A stretch of DNA of 48,129 bases. It comes from Ruminococcus sp. Lineage in GTDB: Bacteria > Bacillota > Clostridia > Oscillospirales > Acutalibacteraceae. The DNA lies in assembly GCA_017404145.1 (NCBI GenBank), contig JAFRCW010000042.1:1-48129 (forward strand), in the 5' to 3' direction. The stretch's first letter is position 1. Each line of letters starts with the position of its first letter. Positions 24,561 to 32,489 of the stretch are shown here, in pieces. The notes beneath the pieces were generated by a model. The model had not been told where the DNA came from. It ran no database searches and was given only the letters and a program-made list of their open reading frames with translations. Position numbers and translations under genes: made by a program.

Positions 24561-25712
24561 TCACGCGGTTTTCGAAAAATTATATACTGCGTTGATCAAT
24601 ATCCCGATATCGTTATCTGACGTAAAATAGGAGGGCGAGATTCTGACGGTACCGAGTTCTGATGAATTCATTGATTGATGCGCCAGCGGAGCGCAGTGAA
24701 GCCCTGCTCTGACGGCTATGCCATAATGTGTATCCAGATACCTCGCGACCTGTTCCGACTCTTTCCCTGTGACAGAAAACGACAGAACGGGAGCATAGTA
24801 CTCTTCCTCAGGATATGCTGTGTACAGTCTGACTTTTTTCATCTCTCGGAAACGGTCATAGATTTTTTGAATATGACGAAGCTCTCTGCGGTGAATCTGC
24901 TCCTGTCCGACATTCTGTATGAAACTGACACCGGCGTTCAGCGCGCTGATGCCGGGAATATTACCGGTTCCTGATTCCAGACGGTCGGGATAATACGACG
25001 GCAAAAGCAGGCTGGAGGATTCGCTTCCGGTGCCGCCTTCTATGATCGTTTCGGATAAAGCGTCACAGTTGATCAACAGGATTCCGGTTCCCATCAACCC
25101 CATTAAGCCCTTATGACCCGCACAGCAGACAAAGTCATACCCGTTTTCTGTAATATTGATCGGAAGAACGCCCGCGCTTTGCGCCGCGTCAACACAGAAC
25201 AGGATATGATACTGATGCGCCAGCGCGCAAAGCCTTTCGATCGGCAGACGGATGCCGAACACATTCGACGCGTGTGTCACAACCATCAGCCGCGTTTTTT
25301 CATTGATACATTCCCGAAAAGACTGAAGTGTTCTGTCGTTATCCTTCTCATAAACCTTTGCGACAGAATACGTGATAAAACCCTTTCTTTTAAGCTTTTC
25401 CAGCGGTCTGACAACAGAGTTATGCTCCAGAGAAGAGATGATTACGTGATCTCCCTGTTTCAGCACCCCTTTGATCACTATATTCAGCGCATAGGTACAC
25501 GACGGAGTGAAGATCACATTCTCCTCGCTGTTCAGATGAAAAAAATCCGCGATCCTCTGCCTCGTATGAAAAATCATCTCGGAGGTTTTCATCGACATCT
25601 GATGACCGCTTCTGCCGGGATTCGCTCCGTAATGCGTCAGTGCGTATTCAACAGCGGAACGTACCTGCTTCGGCTTGGGATAAGATGTCGCACTGTTATC
25701 AAGATAGATCAT
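24561..25712 (-). CDS. Cysteine desulfurase family protein (class V aminotransferase)
   Basis: A 383-residue PLP enzyme. It begins MIYLDNSATSYPKP, has TPSCTYALNIVIKGVL, the PLP lysine in CAGHKGLMG at about residue 205, and the candidate persulfide cysteine in GLHCAPLAH at about 343. It most resembles the IscS-like subfamily encoded beside DUF3343 proteins rather than housekeeping IscS or SufS. The start overlaps the upstream DUF3343 gene by 4 bases. It probably passes sulfur, or selenium, to that small protein. Confidence 0.9.
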   Translation of the reverse strand: MIYLDNSATSYPKPKQVRSAVEYALTHYGANPGRSGHQMSMKTSEMIFHTRQRIADFFHLNSEENVIFTPSCTYALNIVIKGVLKQGDHVIISSLEHNSVVRPLEKLKRKGFITYSVAKVYEKDNDRTLQSFRECINEKTRLMVVTHASNVFGIRLPIERLCALAHQYHILFCVDAAQSAGVLPINITENGYDFVCCAGHKGLMGLMGTGILLINCDALSETIIEGGTGSESSSLLLPSYYPDRLESGTGNIPGISALNAGVSFIQNVGQEQIHRRELRHIQKIYDRFREMKKVRLYTAYPEEEYYAPVLSFSVTGKESEQVARYLDTHYGIAVRAGLHCAPLAHQSMNSSELGTVRISPSYFTSDNDIGILINAVYNFSKTA

Positions 25713-25936
25713 ATCTGTTCACGCTCTGCTCTGCCCAGAATTCTGACGCCTTTTTTTCTGAGGATTTCCTCTGCCCTATCGGGTTCATTCGGGACAAAGA
25801 GACAGTATCCGCAGGAGCGAATTTCAACAAGCTTGGGCGTTCTCTGGATATACGCACGGATGTGATAGCTGTCCAATATATTTTTTGCCTTCATCGCATA
25901 GGTCACGGAAGGCAGTAATATCAATTGATTGTTCAT
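25709..25936 (-). CDS. DUF3343 putative Se/S carrier protein
   Basis: A 75-residue protein of the DUF3343 type (Pfam PF11823), a small TusA-like fold proposed to carry sulfur or selenium. The core is PSVTYAMKAKNIL then RSCGYCLFVP, whose two cysteines (SCGYC) are the likely carrier residues. The start at MNNQLIL is chosen because GAGGTG is 7 bases upstream. That SD lies inside the 3' arm of a terminator-like hairpin. The gene overlaps the cysteine desulfurase gene, its presumed sulfur donor. Confidence 0.85.
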   Translation of the reverse strand: MNNQLILLPSVTYAMKAKNILDSYHIRAYIQRTPKLVEIRSCGYCLFVPNEPDRAEEILRKKGVRILGRAEREQI

Positions 25937-25978
25937 AAAAATACACCTCTGTTCTATCATATGACAAGAACAGAGGTG
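25937..25978 (-). terminator. Terminator-like hairpin carrying the DUF3343 SD
   Basis: Read on the minus strand, CACCTCTGTTCT (25978-25967) pairs with AGAACAGAGGTG (25955-25944) around 11 bases, and TATTTTT follows. The T-run touches the ATG of the DUF3343 gene and the GAGGTG in the 3' arm is its SD. It lies 13 bases after dapB, so it ends the DAP operon while also holding the next ribosome site in a stem. Confidence 0.85.
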
Positions 25979-25991
25979 ATGTTTCAATTAT

Positions 25992-26738
25992 TTATTGTAA
26001 CAGATCGCTCATATCATAGAGTCTGACGGGCTTGTCCTTGATAAAAACAGCAGCGTTGACCGCTCCTGCGGCAAAAACGCCCTTGGACTGCGCGCGGTGG
26101 CTGATGGTCAGCACCTCGTCGTGACCGGCAAAGATCACGTCATGGTCTCCGACAATGTTGCCGCCTCTGACAGAATGAATTCCGATCTCCTGCTTTTCTC
26201 TCTTCTTCCGGTAAGCGTGTCTGTCATAGACATACTGCGAACTCTCGCGCTGTTCTGCAATCGCATCGGCGATCATCATTGCGGTACCGGATGGCGCGTC
26301 AAGTTTCTGGTTATGATGTTTCTCAACGATCTCAACATCAAAGCTTGCACCGAATACTGCCGCAGCCTTTTTGCTCAGTTCAATCAGTACATTAACGCCA
26401 AGAGACATATTGCCTGAGTAAAATACGGGAATGATCTTTGCGGTTTCTTTGATTTTCTCTACCTGCTTTTCGGAGAAACCGGTCGTACAGATGATGACCG
26501 GCAGCTTTCTCTCGATCGCAAAAGCAAGCATATCATCCAGCACCAGCGGATTGGAGAAATCTACGATCACATCGACGTCCTCTTGAACATCCACAAAACA
26601 GGAGTAGACGGGATACGCCTTCTCCCCCTTCGCGATATCCACGCCGCATACGATCAGCGCGTCGTCTCTTTCATTCACACAATTATTGACAGCTTGTCCC
26701 ATTTTTCCCAGACAGCCGTTTAACAAGATCTTTACCAT
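25992..26738 (-). CDS. dapB: 4-hydroxy-tetrahydrodipicolinate reductase (DapB), internal start
   Basis: Reduces HTPA to tetrahydrodipicolinate in lysine and diaminopimelate synthesis. Read from MVKILLNG it has 248 residues, normal for DapB. It has the nucleotide-binding LLNGCLGKMGQAV, VDVIVDFSNP, TTGFSEKQ, the catalytic region EIVEKHHNQKLDAPSGTA and a C-terminal SRGGxxG-like HSVRGGNIVGDH. AAAGGGGG ends 7 bases before the ATG, so it can start on its own. No stop codon separates it from the upstream LRR gene, which is in the same frame, so a fused protein is also predicted. Confidence 0.93.
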   Translation of the reverse strand: MVKILLNGCLGKMGQAVNNCVNERDDALIVCGVDIAKGEKAYPVYSCFVDVQEDVDVIVDFSNPLVLDDMLAFAIERKLPVIICTTGFSEKQVEKIKETAKIIPVFYSGNMSLGVNVLIELSKKAAAVFGASFDVEIVEKHHNQKLDAPSGTAMMIADAIAEQRESSQYVYDRHAYRKKREKQEIGIHSVRGGNIVGDHDVIFAGHDEVLTISHRAQSKGVFAAGAVNAAVFIKDKPVRLYDMSDLLQ

Positions 26739-27866
26739 CAAAATTCCCCCTTTAATATCAAAATCTAAATATCTTAAACTAAGTTTATGCCAAGCAATGT
26801 ATTCTGCTGCCGCATCGCTGCCTTTATAATGGATCTTTAAGCCATAACAGTAGCGATGACCGATTCCGTATACATATTGATCTTTATAGCTGCTTTCTTC
26901 AAAGCCGAGCGCAAAGTGATCGATCTTCCTGACAGTCGGCGGAATGGTGATGTCGTGTAAGCTCTTGCAGTTGCCGAACGCCCAAGTTCCGATCTTGCGC
27001 AAGCCTCTGTGAAGTGTGACTTTCTTCAGGCTTTTGCACCGCATAAACGCGTAGGCGACAATCTCACTGACACTGCCGGGGATATCGACTTCCTTCAGAT
27101 TCTCGCAGTCCTCAAACGCGTGAAAGCCGACCTCCTTTACTGTTTTAGGGATCGTAACATATTCCAAAGTCCGGTTGGCTTTGAACGCGTATTCACCGAT
27201 CTCGGTCACTCCTTTAGGGATCGCAACTTTCTTACTGTCTCCGTTGTAGCATAAAAGAACACCATCTTCGATCTCGAATTCCGGGAGCTCAGTTTCATTT
27301 CCGAGAGGTACAAATTTAAGATCATATTTGTGCGCGTATTTGCGAGCGGCGCCGTGAATATTGCCGCGCAGCTCAAATCCTTCGATCCTATCGGAGTCTG
27401 TGTCCCAGTTACTCATATATCCGAATGCCAGTACGTCGATCTCCTCGACGCTGTCAGGGATGGTCACACTTTTGAGATTGCGGCATCCGGCAAATGCTCC
27501 GTTTCCGATCTCTTCTATTCCCTCATGCAAATCGATACTGCTGATCGCAGTTTCCATAAAGCACTGATCCGGGATTTCGATGAGATTTTCTGACAAACGT
27601 ACGTTTTCTAATGCGAGACACTCATAAAAAGCTCTTTCTCTCACATCGGTTACATTATCGGACAGCTCTATACTTTTCAGTGATGAACAACCCATAAATG
27701 CCTCTTCCCCGATTTCTTCAAGACTATCCGGAAAGGTGACCGTCTGTATTTCGTTATGCTCCTCAAACACATTATCGTCAATTCTTGTGACGCCGTCAGG
27801 GATAACAAGATTGGATTCCATTCCGGTATATTTTGTCAGCACACCATCGTTGATTTCAAAGTTCAT
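25992..27866 (-). CDS. BspA-type LRR protein fused in frame to DapB
   Basis: A continuous 624-codon frame. Residues 1-376 are LRR_5/BspA-type repeats (phrases such as VTFPDSLEEIGEEAFMGCSS). They form two blocks, each opening with a short preamble: FEINDGVLTKYTG at the start and FEIEDGVLLCYNG at about 208. Residues 377-624 are a full DapB. There is no signal peptide, so the product is cytoplasmic. At the joint the LRR part ends in FDIKGGIL, which looks like the start of a third preamble, followed at once by MVKILL of DapB. The start at MNFEIND is supported by AAGGAG 7-8 bases upstream, two bases after the previous LRR gene stops. Whether ribosomes make mostly the fusion or the separate DapB cannot be told. 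Confidence 0.75.
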   Translation of the reverse strand: MNFEINDGVLTKYTGMESNLVIPDGVTRIDDNVFEEHNEIQTVTFPDSLEEIGEEAFMGCSSLKSIELSDNVTDVRERAFYECLALENVRLSENLIEIPDQCFMETAISSIDLHEGIEEIGNGAFAGCRNLKSVTIPDSVEEIDVLAFGYMSNWDTDSDRIEGFELRGNIHGAARKYAHKYDLKFVPLGNETELPEFEIEDGVLLCYNGDSKKVAIPKGVTEIGEYAFKANRTLEYVTIPKTVKEVGFHAFEDCENLKEVDIPGSVSEIVAYAFMRCKSLKKVTLHRGLRKIGTWAFGNCKSLHDITIPPTVRKIDHFALGFEESSYKDQYVYGIGHRYCYGLKIHYKGSDAAAEYIAWHKLSLRYLDFDIKGGILMVKILLNGCLGKMGQAVNNCVNERDDALIVCGVDIAKGEKAYPVYSCFVDVQEDVDVIVDFSNPLVLDDMLAFAIERKLPVIICTTGFSEKQVEKIKETAKIIPVFYSGNMSLGVNVLIELSKKAAAVFGASFDVEIVEKHHNQKLDAPSGTAMMIADAIAEQRESSQYVYDRHAYRKKREKQEIGIHSVRGGNIVGDHDVIFAGHDEVLTISHRAQSKGVFAAGAVNAAVFIKDKPVRLYDMSDLLQ

Positions 27867-27867
27867 A

Positions 27868-28857
27868 TCATATCTCCTTGAACGTAAAGCCGTTATCCTT
27901 CGCATAACGTTCGGCTTCGGTGCCTTTTCCGCCGCGTATGATAAAGTCCGTCATCGGATCCGGACCGGATTTTCTTTCCTGATCAATATAGTAGCCCAGC
28001 GCGTATTCTCCGATGCTCTCTAAGCTCGGCGGGATCGTGATCTCCGTCAGATTTTTACAATCTATCATCGCGAATTTTTCAATGCGTGTTACCGTATCGG
28101 GAATCGATACGCTTTTCAGGCTTGTACACAATCCAAGCGTTTCAGTTTCGATCTTTGTGACGCCTCGGGGAATCACAATACTCTCCAAACTGCAGCAATA
28201 CGAAAATGCGCGGTTCTCAATAGTCGTTAATGTATCGGGCAGAAAAACGCTTTTCATCGCTTTGCAGTACGTAAACGCGCCTTCTTTTATTTCAGTGACC
28301 CCGTTGGGAATCTCAACGCTTTCTATGGCAGGACAGTTCCAGAAGGCGACTTTCTCAATGGCGTTGAGGTTATTGGAAAGCCGCACCTTCCGGGCGCTTT
28401 TACACCACGCGAACGCATACGGTCTCATCTCGACAACACTGTCGGGCAGAACGATCTCTTTGAGCTTTTGGCATTTTACGAACGACATATAGCCGATCTT
28501 TGTGACGCCTTCGGGAATCGATACCCTTTCAAGGTTCAGACAACCGTGAAAGGCGTTGTCGCCTATCTCGGTGAGCCCCGGCGGAAGATCGACCTCCAAT
28601 AGGCGTTCACATTCTTCAAACGCCGCATAACCGAGCTTTTTCAGCGTCGGTGGGAACTCAACCCGCACAAGATCCGGACAGCGGGAAAACGCCTGCATCC
28701 CGATTTCTTCTACGCTGTCGGGAAGAACGACGCCGATCACACCGGTATGAGCGAACGCCTCAAACTCAATAGACTTCACTCCCTCAGGTACGACAACAAA
28801 TTGATCTTTTCCGTTATATTTGATCAGTTTTCCATTTTCGATTTTAAAATCCCGCAT
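27868..28857 (-). CDS. BspA-type leucine-rich-repeat protein, cytoplasmic
   Basis: A 329-residue LRR_5 protein of about a dozen 23-residue repeats (pattern IPEGVTKIGYMSFVKCQKL). It opens with the preamble FKIENGKLIKYNG, also found twice in the next gene, so the two are paralogues. There is no signal peptide or anchor. It lies between dapA and the LRR-dapB gene in the same operon; its stop TGA is one base from the next ATG. BspA proteins are usually surface-exposed binding proteins, so a cytoplasmic pair in a lysine operon is unexpected. Role unknown. Confidence 0.85.
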   Translation of the reverse strand: MRDFKIENGKLIKYNGKDQFVVVPEGVKSIEFEAFAHTGVIGVVLPDSVEEIGMQAFSRCPDLVRVEFPPTLKKLGYAAFEECERLLEVDLPPGLTEIGDNAFHGCLNLERVSIPEGVTKIGYMSFVKCQKLKEIVLPDSVVEMRPYAFAWCKSARKVRLSNNLNAIEKVAFWNCPAIESVEIPNGVTEIKEGAFTYCKAMKSVFLPDTLTTIENRAFSYCCSLESIVIPRGVTKIETETLGLCTSLKSVSIPDTVTRIEKFAMIDCKNLTEITIPPSLESIGEYALGYYIDQERKSGPDPMTDFIIRGGKGTEAERYAKDNGFTFKEI

Positions 28858-28878
28858 ACTTTTCCTAAATAGAAATCA

Positions 28879-28898
28879 GGAGCGGACAAAGCCGCTCC
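28879..28898 (-). repeat. Intercistronic hairpin dapA-LRR
   Basis: GGAGCGG and CCGCTCC pair around six bases between the dapA stop and the LRR gene start. No T-run follows on the minus strand, so it is not a good terminator. It may stabilise the dapA message end or reduce expression of the LRR genes and dapB. Confidence 0.55.
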
Positions 28899-28905
28899 GT
28901 ATCAA

Positions 28906-29808
28906 TTATTTTGCATACTTGCCGATCAGGTCATACTTCGCCAGACAATCTTTGAGATCATGATAGCCGGAATAGCTCATCGGAACCAAAGGCAGTCTGC
29001 ACTCTCCCGCGTTGAAGCCGATCAGGTTCATCGCAGTCTTGACAGGGATCGGGTTGACGTCAGAGAACATAATGTCCATCAGCTCCACATAGTGAAAGTT
29101 CATCTTGGACGCTTCGACAAAGTTGTTGTTCAGACACAGCTCACAGATATCGTGCATCTCTCTTGGGCAGAAGTTCGCAAATACCGAGATAACGCCCAGC
29201 GCGCCCAGAGACATAAAGGGTACGGTCTGGTCATCGTTACCGGAGTAGATATCGAGCTTGTCGCCGCACAAAGATCTGGTCTGAGAAACGGAGGAGATAT
29301 CGCCGTTCGCTTCTTTGGTCGCCACGATATTCTCATGCTTGCACAGCTCCGCGTAGGTCTTGGGTTTGATATTACAACCGGTTCTGGACGGTACGTTATA
29401 AAGAATCATCGGCAGATCAATGTTGTCAGCGATGGTCTCAAAATGACGGATCAAACCCGTCTGAGAAGTCTTGTTATAGTAAGGCGTCACGGAGAGCAGC
29501 GCATCCGCGCCGGAAAGCTCCGCAGACTTGGACAGCTCGATCGCCGTGGAGGTATCGTTGGAACCGGTACCCGCGATCACGGGGATTCTGCCGTTTACCT
29601 TCTCACAGACAAAGGACAGCACATCGCAGTGCTCCTTAACGGTCAGGGTAGCGGCTTCGCCGGTCGTACCGCAGGCGATGATCGCGTCGGTACCGTTAGC
29701 AATATGGAATTCCAAAAGCTCTTCCAGAACCTCATAGTTTACGGAACCGTCGGGATGCATCGGCGTAATCAGCGCAACACCGGAACCTGTAAATATATGC
29801 TTATTCAT
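28906..29808 (-). CDS. dapA: 4-hydroxy-tetrahydrodipicolinate synthase
   Basis: Condenses pyruvate and aspartate semialdehyde, the first committed step to lysine and diaminopimelate. It has 300 residues with the family motifs GSGVALITPM, CGTTGEAATL, the catalytic tyrosine in ILYNVPSRTG and the Schiff-base lysine in VATKEANGD. It starts 15 bases after asd and is followed by the two LRR genes before dapB. Confidence 0.97.
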   Translation of the reverse strand: MNKHIFTGSGVALITPMHPDGSVNYEVLEELLEFHIANGTDAIIACGTTGEAATLTVKEHCDVLSFVCEKVNGRIPVIAGTGSNDTSTAIELSKSAELSGADALLSVTPYYNKTSQTGLIRHFETIADNIDLPMILYNVPSRTGCNIKPKTYAELCKHENIVATKEANGDISSVSQTRSLCGDKLDIYSGNDDQTVPFMSLGALGVISVFANFCPREMHDICELCLNNNFVEASKMNFHYVELMDIMFSDVNPIPVKTAMNLIGFNAGECRLPLVPMSYSGYHDLKDCLAKYDLIGKYAK

Positions 29809-29823
29809 CTAAATTCCTCCCAA

Positions 29824-30912
29824 TCAGTCTATGTAACCCTCGGCGCAAAGGAACTCAGCCATTAAAACAGCTCCGCCCGCAGCGCCCCTTAACGTGTTGT
29901 GAGACATACAAACGAATTTCATATCGTACTGCGTATCTTCTCTGAGTCTGCCGATGGATACCGCCATACCGCCCTCGAGGAGTCTCTCGGACTTGATCTG
30001 CGGTCTGTCAGGCTCAGTGAAATAATGCAGGAACTGCTTGGGCGCCGAAGGAAGCTCTAGCTCCTGCGCTCTGCCCTTATAGTTGTTCCAGATATCGATG
30101 ATCTCTTCGACAGAAGGCTTTTCCTCCACGCCGAAGCTCATAAACACCGCGGCGGTGTGACCGTCGGATACGGGAACACGGATGCACTGAGAAGTGATGG
30201 AGATATCATCACAGTTGACGATTTTATCGCCTTCGATATGACCCCAGAGCTTTAAGGGCTCCTGCTCGCTCTTCTCTTCCTCACCGCCGATATACGGGAT
30301 GACGTTGTCGATCATCTCGGGCCAGCGCTCAAAGGTCTTGCCAGCGCCGGAGATCGCCTGATAGGTGCAGGCAAGCACTTTATTCACCTTATATTTCTCT
30401 TTTAAGGGATGGATCGCGGGAACATAGCTCTGCAGAGAGCAGTTGGACTTAACCGCGATAAAGCCGCGCTTGGTGCCGAGACGCTTCTTCTGGGCTTCGA
30501 TGATCTTCGCGTGATCGGGGTTGATCTCCGGAACGATCATCGGAACGTCGGGTGTACCTCTGTTCGCGGAGTTATTCGAGATCACGGGACATTCCGCTTT
30601 CGCGTACGCTTCTTCGAGCGCTCTGATCTCGTCCTTCTTCATATCTACCGCGCAGAACACGAAATCAACCTTGGAAGCAACAGCCGCAACGTCAGCCGCG
30701 TCCATGATTACCATATCTTTGATATTTTCGGGGATCGGTACGGTCATCGCCCATCTGTTTTTGACCGCTTCTTCATAGGTCTTTCCCGCAGATCTAGCGG
30801 AAGCGGCAATCGCTGTGACCTCAAACCAAGGGTGATCGCAAAGCAGCAGAGAAAATCTCTGTCCGACCATTCCCGTGATTCCGATAATACCGACACGATA
30901 CTTTTTCATCAT
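29824..30912 (-). CDS. asd: Aspartate-semialdehyde dehydrogenase, archaeal/fungal-type
   Basis: Makes aspartate semialdehyde from aspartyl phosphate with NADPH. It is 362 residues long. The cofactor loop is GITGMVGQRF at the N-terminus, the catalytic cysteine is in VKSNCSLQSY (about 160), and the active-site stretch is RVPVSDGHTA (about 250). Length and the wording of these motifs fit the archaeal/fungal branch (TIGR00978-like) rather than the proteobacterial Asd. It is the first gene of the DAP operon, with the SD GGAGG. Confidence 0.93.
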   Translation of the reverse strand: MMKKYRVGIIGITGMVGQRFSLLLCDHPWFEVTAIAASARSAGKTYEEAVKNRWAMTVPIPENIKDMVIMDAADVAAVASKVDFVFCAVDMKKDEIRALEEAYAKAECPVISNNSANRGTPDVPMIVPEINPDHAKIIEAQKKRLGTKRGFIAVKSNCSLQSYVPAIHPLKEKYKVNKVLACTYQAISGAGKTFERWPEMIDNVIPYIGGEEEKSEQEPLKLWGHIEGDKIVNCDDISITSQCIRVPVSDGHTAAVFMSFGVEEKPSVEEIIDIWNNYKGRAQELELPSAPKQFLHYFTEPDRPQIKSERLLEGGMAVSIGRLREDTQYDMKFVCMSHNTLRGAAGGAVLMAEFLCAEGYID

Positions 30913-30972
30913 TAATTCCTCCGTTTTTCAAAAAAACAGTTGAGTTTTTCTCATTAATAATATATTATAGTA

Positions 30973-30992
30973 CAGGTGCATTGATACACCTG
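30973..30992 (-). promoter_or_regulatory. Near-palindrome in asd leader, possible operator
   Basis: CAGGTGCAT and ATACACCTG, 20 bp with one mismatch, lie between the -10 at 31015 and the asd start. As RNA it forms a small hairpin; as DNA it could bind a repressor. The leader of about 100 bases is too short for a lysine riboswitch. Confidence 0.4.
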
Positions 30993-31014
30993 CAACCTAA
31001 ATTTACCTAATCAT

Positions 31015-31043
31015 AATATATCATTTCAGCTTTGGTTTGTCAA
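31015..31043 (-). promoter_or_regulatory. Promoter of the DAP operon
   Basis: On the minus strand TTGACA (31043-31038) and TATATT (31020-31015) are 17 bases apart, about 100 bases upstream of asd. It sits in the divergent region with queA. Confidence 0.75.
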
Positions 31044-31094
31044 TTTGATTTCACGAATACTATTAATATACATAATATGCGAAAGGTATTGAAA

Positions 31095-32120
31095 ATGAAA
31101 ACTAGTGATTTTTATTATAACCTGCCGGAGAACCTGATCGCACAGACGCCGATAGAGCCCAGAGACGCCTCCAGAATGATGGTTTTACGCCGCCAAAACG
31201 ACATCATCGAGCATAAGCATTTCTACGATATCATCGACTATTTAAACGAAGGCGACTGCCTAATTGTCAACGACTCCCGCGTGATTCCCGCCAGGATCTA
31301 CGGCGAGAAGGACGACACGGAATCCAAGGTGGAATTTCTTCTGCTCAGACAGCATACGAACAACATCTGGGAAACACTGGTCAAACCCGGTAAGAAAGCA
31401 AAGATCGGAACCACATTCACCTTCGGCGACGGACTGCTGAAAGCAAAAGTAGTGGACATTCTAGAGGACGGAAACCGAATGGCAGAACTCAGCTGTGAGG
31501 GAAATATCTACTCTGCTCTCGACAAGATCGGACAGATGCCTCTTCCCCCCTACATCAAGGAAAAACTGACCGACAAGGAGCGTTATCAGACGGTGTACAG
31601 TAATGAGCTCGGTTCCGCCGCCGCGCCTACCGCAGGTCTGCACTTCACCAAAGAGCTGATGAAGAAGATTGAGGACAAGGGTATCAAGATCGGATACGTC
31701 ACCCTTCATGTTGGTTTAGGCACTTTCCGTCCCGTCAAGGTTGATGACGTTACACAGCATAAGATGCACTCAGAGCATTACGAAATGAGTCAGGAAACCG
31801 CCGATCTGATCAATGAGACCAAGAAAAACGGAGGACGGGTGATCTCCGTCGGCACCACCTCCTGCCGGACACTGGAAAGCATCGCTAAAAAGAAAGGCTG
31901 TATTACCGCCGACGAAGGCTTCACCGATATTTTCATTTATCCAGGATTTGAGTTTCATGTTCTCGACGGATTGATTACTAACTTTCACCTCCCGGAAAGC
32001 ACGCTGATCATGCTGGTTTCCGCCTTCTACGGTTATGATAAAACGATGAGAGCTTATGAAGAAGCCGTCAAAGAGCAATATCGCTTCTTTAGTTTCGGCG
32101 ATTGTATGATCATATTATAA
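31095..32120 (+). CDS. queA: S-adenosylmethionine:tRNA ribosyltransferase-isomerase
   Basis: Converts 7-aminomethyl-7-deazaguanine in tRNA to epoxyqueuosine. It has 341 residues starting [19 protein letters not shown], with the SD GAAAGG 8 bases upstream; the longer frame from 31032 has no such site. Motifs include [32 protein letters not shown] and [10 protein letters not shown]. Its last codons encode SFGDCMIIL and a stop; a second version of these codons lies at 32823-32852 beyond the toxin-antitoxin genes. It normally pairs with tgt, which is the next chromosomal gene. Confidence 0.97.
   Translation: MKTSDFYYNLPENLIAQTPIEPRDASRMMVLRRQNDIIEHKHFYDIIDYLNEGDCLIVNDSRVIPARIYGEKDDTESKVEFLLLRQHTNNIWETLVKPGKKAKIGTTFTFGDGLLKAKVVDILEDGNRMAELSCEGNIYSALDKIGQMPLPPYIKEKLTDKERYQTVYSNELGSAAAPTAGLHFTKELMKKIEDKGIKIGYVTLHVGLGTFRPVKVDDVTQHKMHSEHYEMSQETADLINETKKNGGRVISVGTTSCRTLESIAKKKGCITADEGFTDIFIYPGFEFHVLDGLITNFHLPESTLIMLVSAFYGYDKTMRAYEEAVKEQYRFFSFGDCMIIL
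32095..32110 (+). repeat. Direct repeat copy 1 (queA 3' end)
   Basis: TCGGCGATTGTATGAT within the last codons of queA; an exact 16-bp copy lies 732 bases downstream at 32827. Confidence 0.8.
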
Positions 32121-32141
32121 GCACGATATACGCATATTATA

Positions 32142-32170
32142 TTGACATCGATTCAATACTATTATATAAT
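32142..32170 (+). promoter_or_regulatory. Promoter of DinJ/YafQ cassette
   Basis: TTGACA at 32142-32147 and TATAAT at 32165-32170, with a 17-base spacer, a full consensus promoter. The palindrome ATTATATAAT (32161-32170) covers the -10 and could be the antitoxin operator. Confidence 0.88.
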
Positions 32171-32195
32171 GACTATAGAAAGCGAGATGATTATT

Positions 32196-32489
32196 ATGGC
32201 AAAAACTACAGCTAATATCAGTATAGACTATGAAACGAAGATGAAAGCACAAGAGCTATTCTCTGAATTAGGAATGGACTTATCAACAGCTGTTACCATT
32301 TTCTTTCGTCAGGCAATTAGGGAACGTTCTATTCCCTTTGAAATTACAGCCAATATGCCGAATGATGAAACCAAAGAAGCTATCCGTGAAACTGAATATA
32401 TCGCTGCTCACCCTGATGAATTCAAATCATATTCATCTGTTGATGAAATGATTAATGATATTTTGGGAGAGGACGAAAGAAATGCTTAA
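32196..32489 (+). CDS. Type II antitoxin, RelB/DinJ family
   Basis: A 97-residue antitoxin. The N-terminal ribbon-helix-helix (TTANISIDYETKMKAQELFSELG) binds DNA. The middle LSTAVTIFFRQAIRERSIPFEI is the family signature. The acidic C-terminus should wrap the toxin. Start at 32196 is preferred; an ATG at 32187 directly abuts the only purine-rich site. It overlaps the toxin gene by 8 bases. It represses its own promoter in known systems. Confidence 0.9.
   Translation: MAKTTANISIDYETKMKAQELFSELGMDLSTAVTIFFRQAIRERSIPFEITANMPNDETKEAIRETEYIAAHPDEFKSYSSVDEMINDILGEDERNA

Noticed and set aside
28879..28898. Rho-independent terminator between dapA and the LRR gene
   Set aside because: The 7-bp GC stem has no T-run on the minus strand, so it would not stop transcription reliably.
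25992..30912. Lysine riboswitch or T-box in front of asd
   Set aside because: The leader is about 100 bases and lacks the expected multi-helix core and T-box sequence; only a small palindrome is present.
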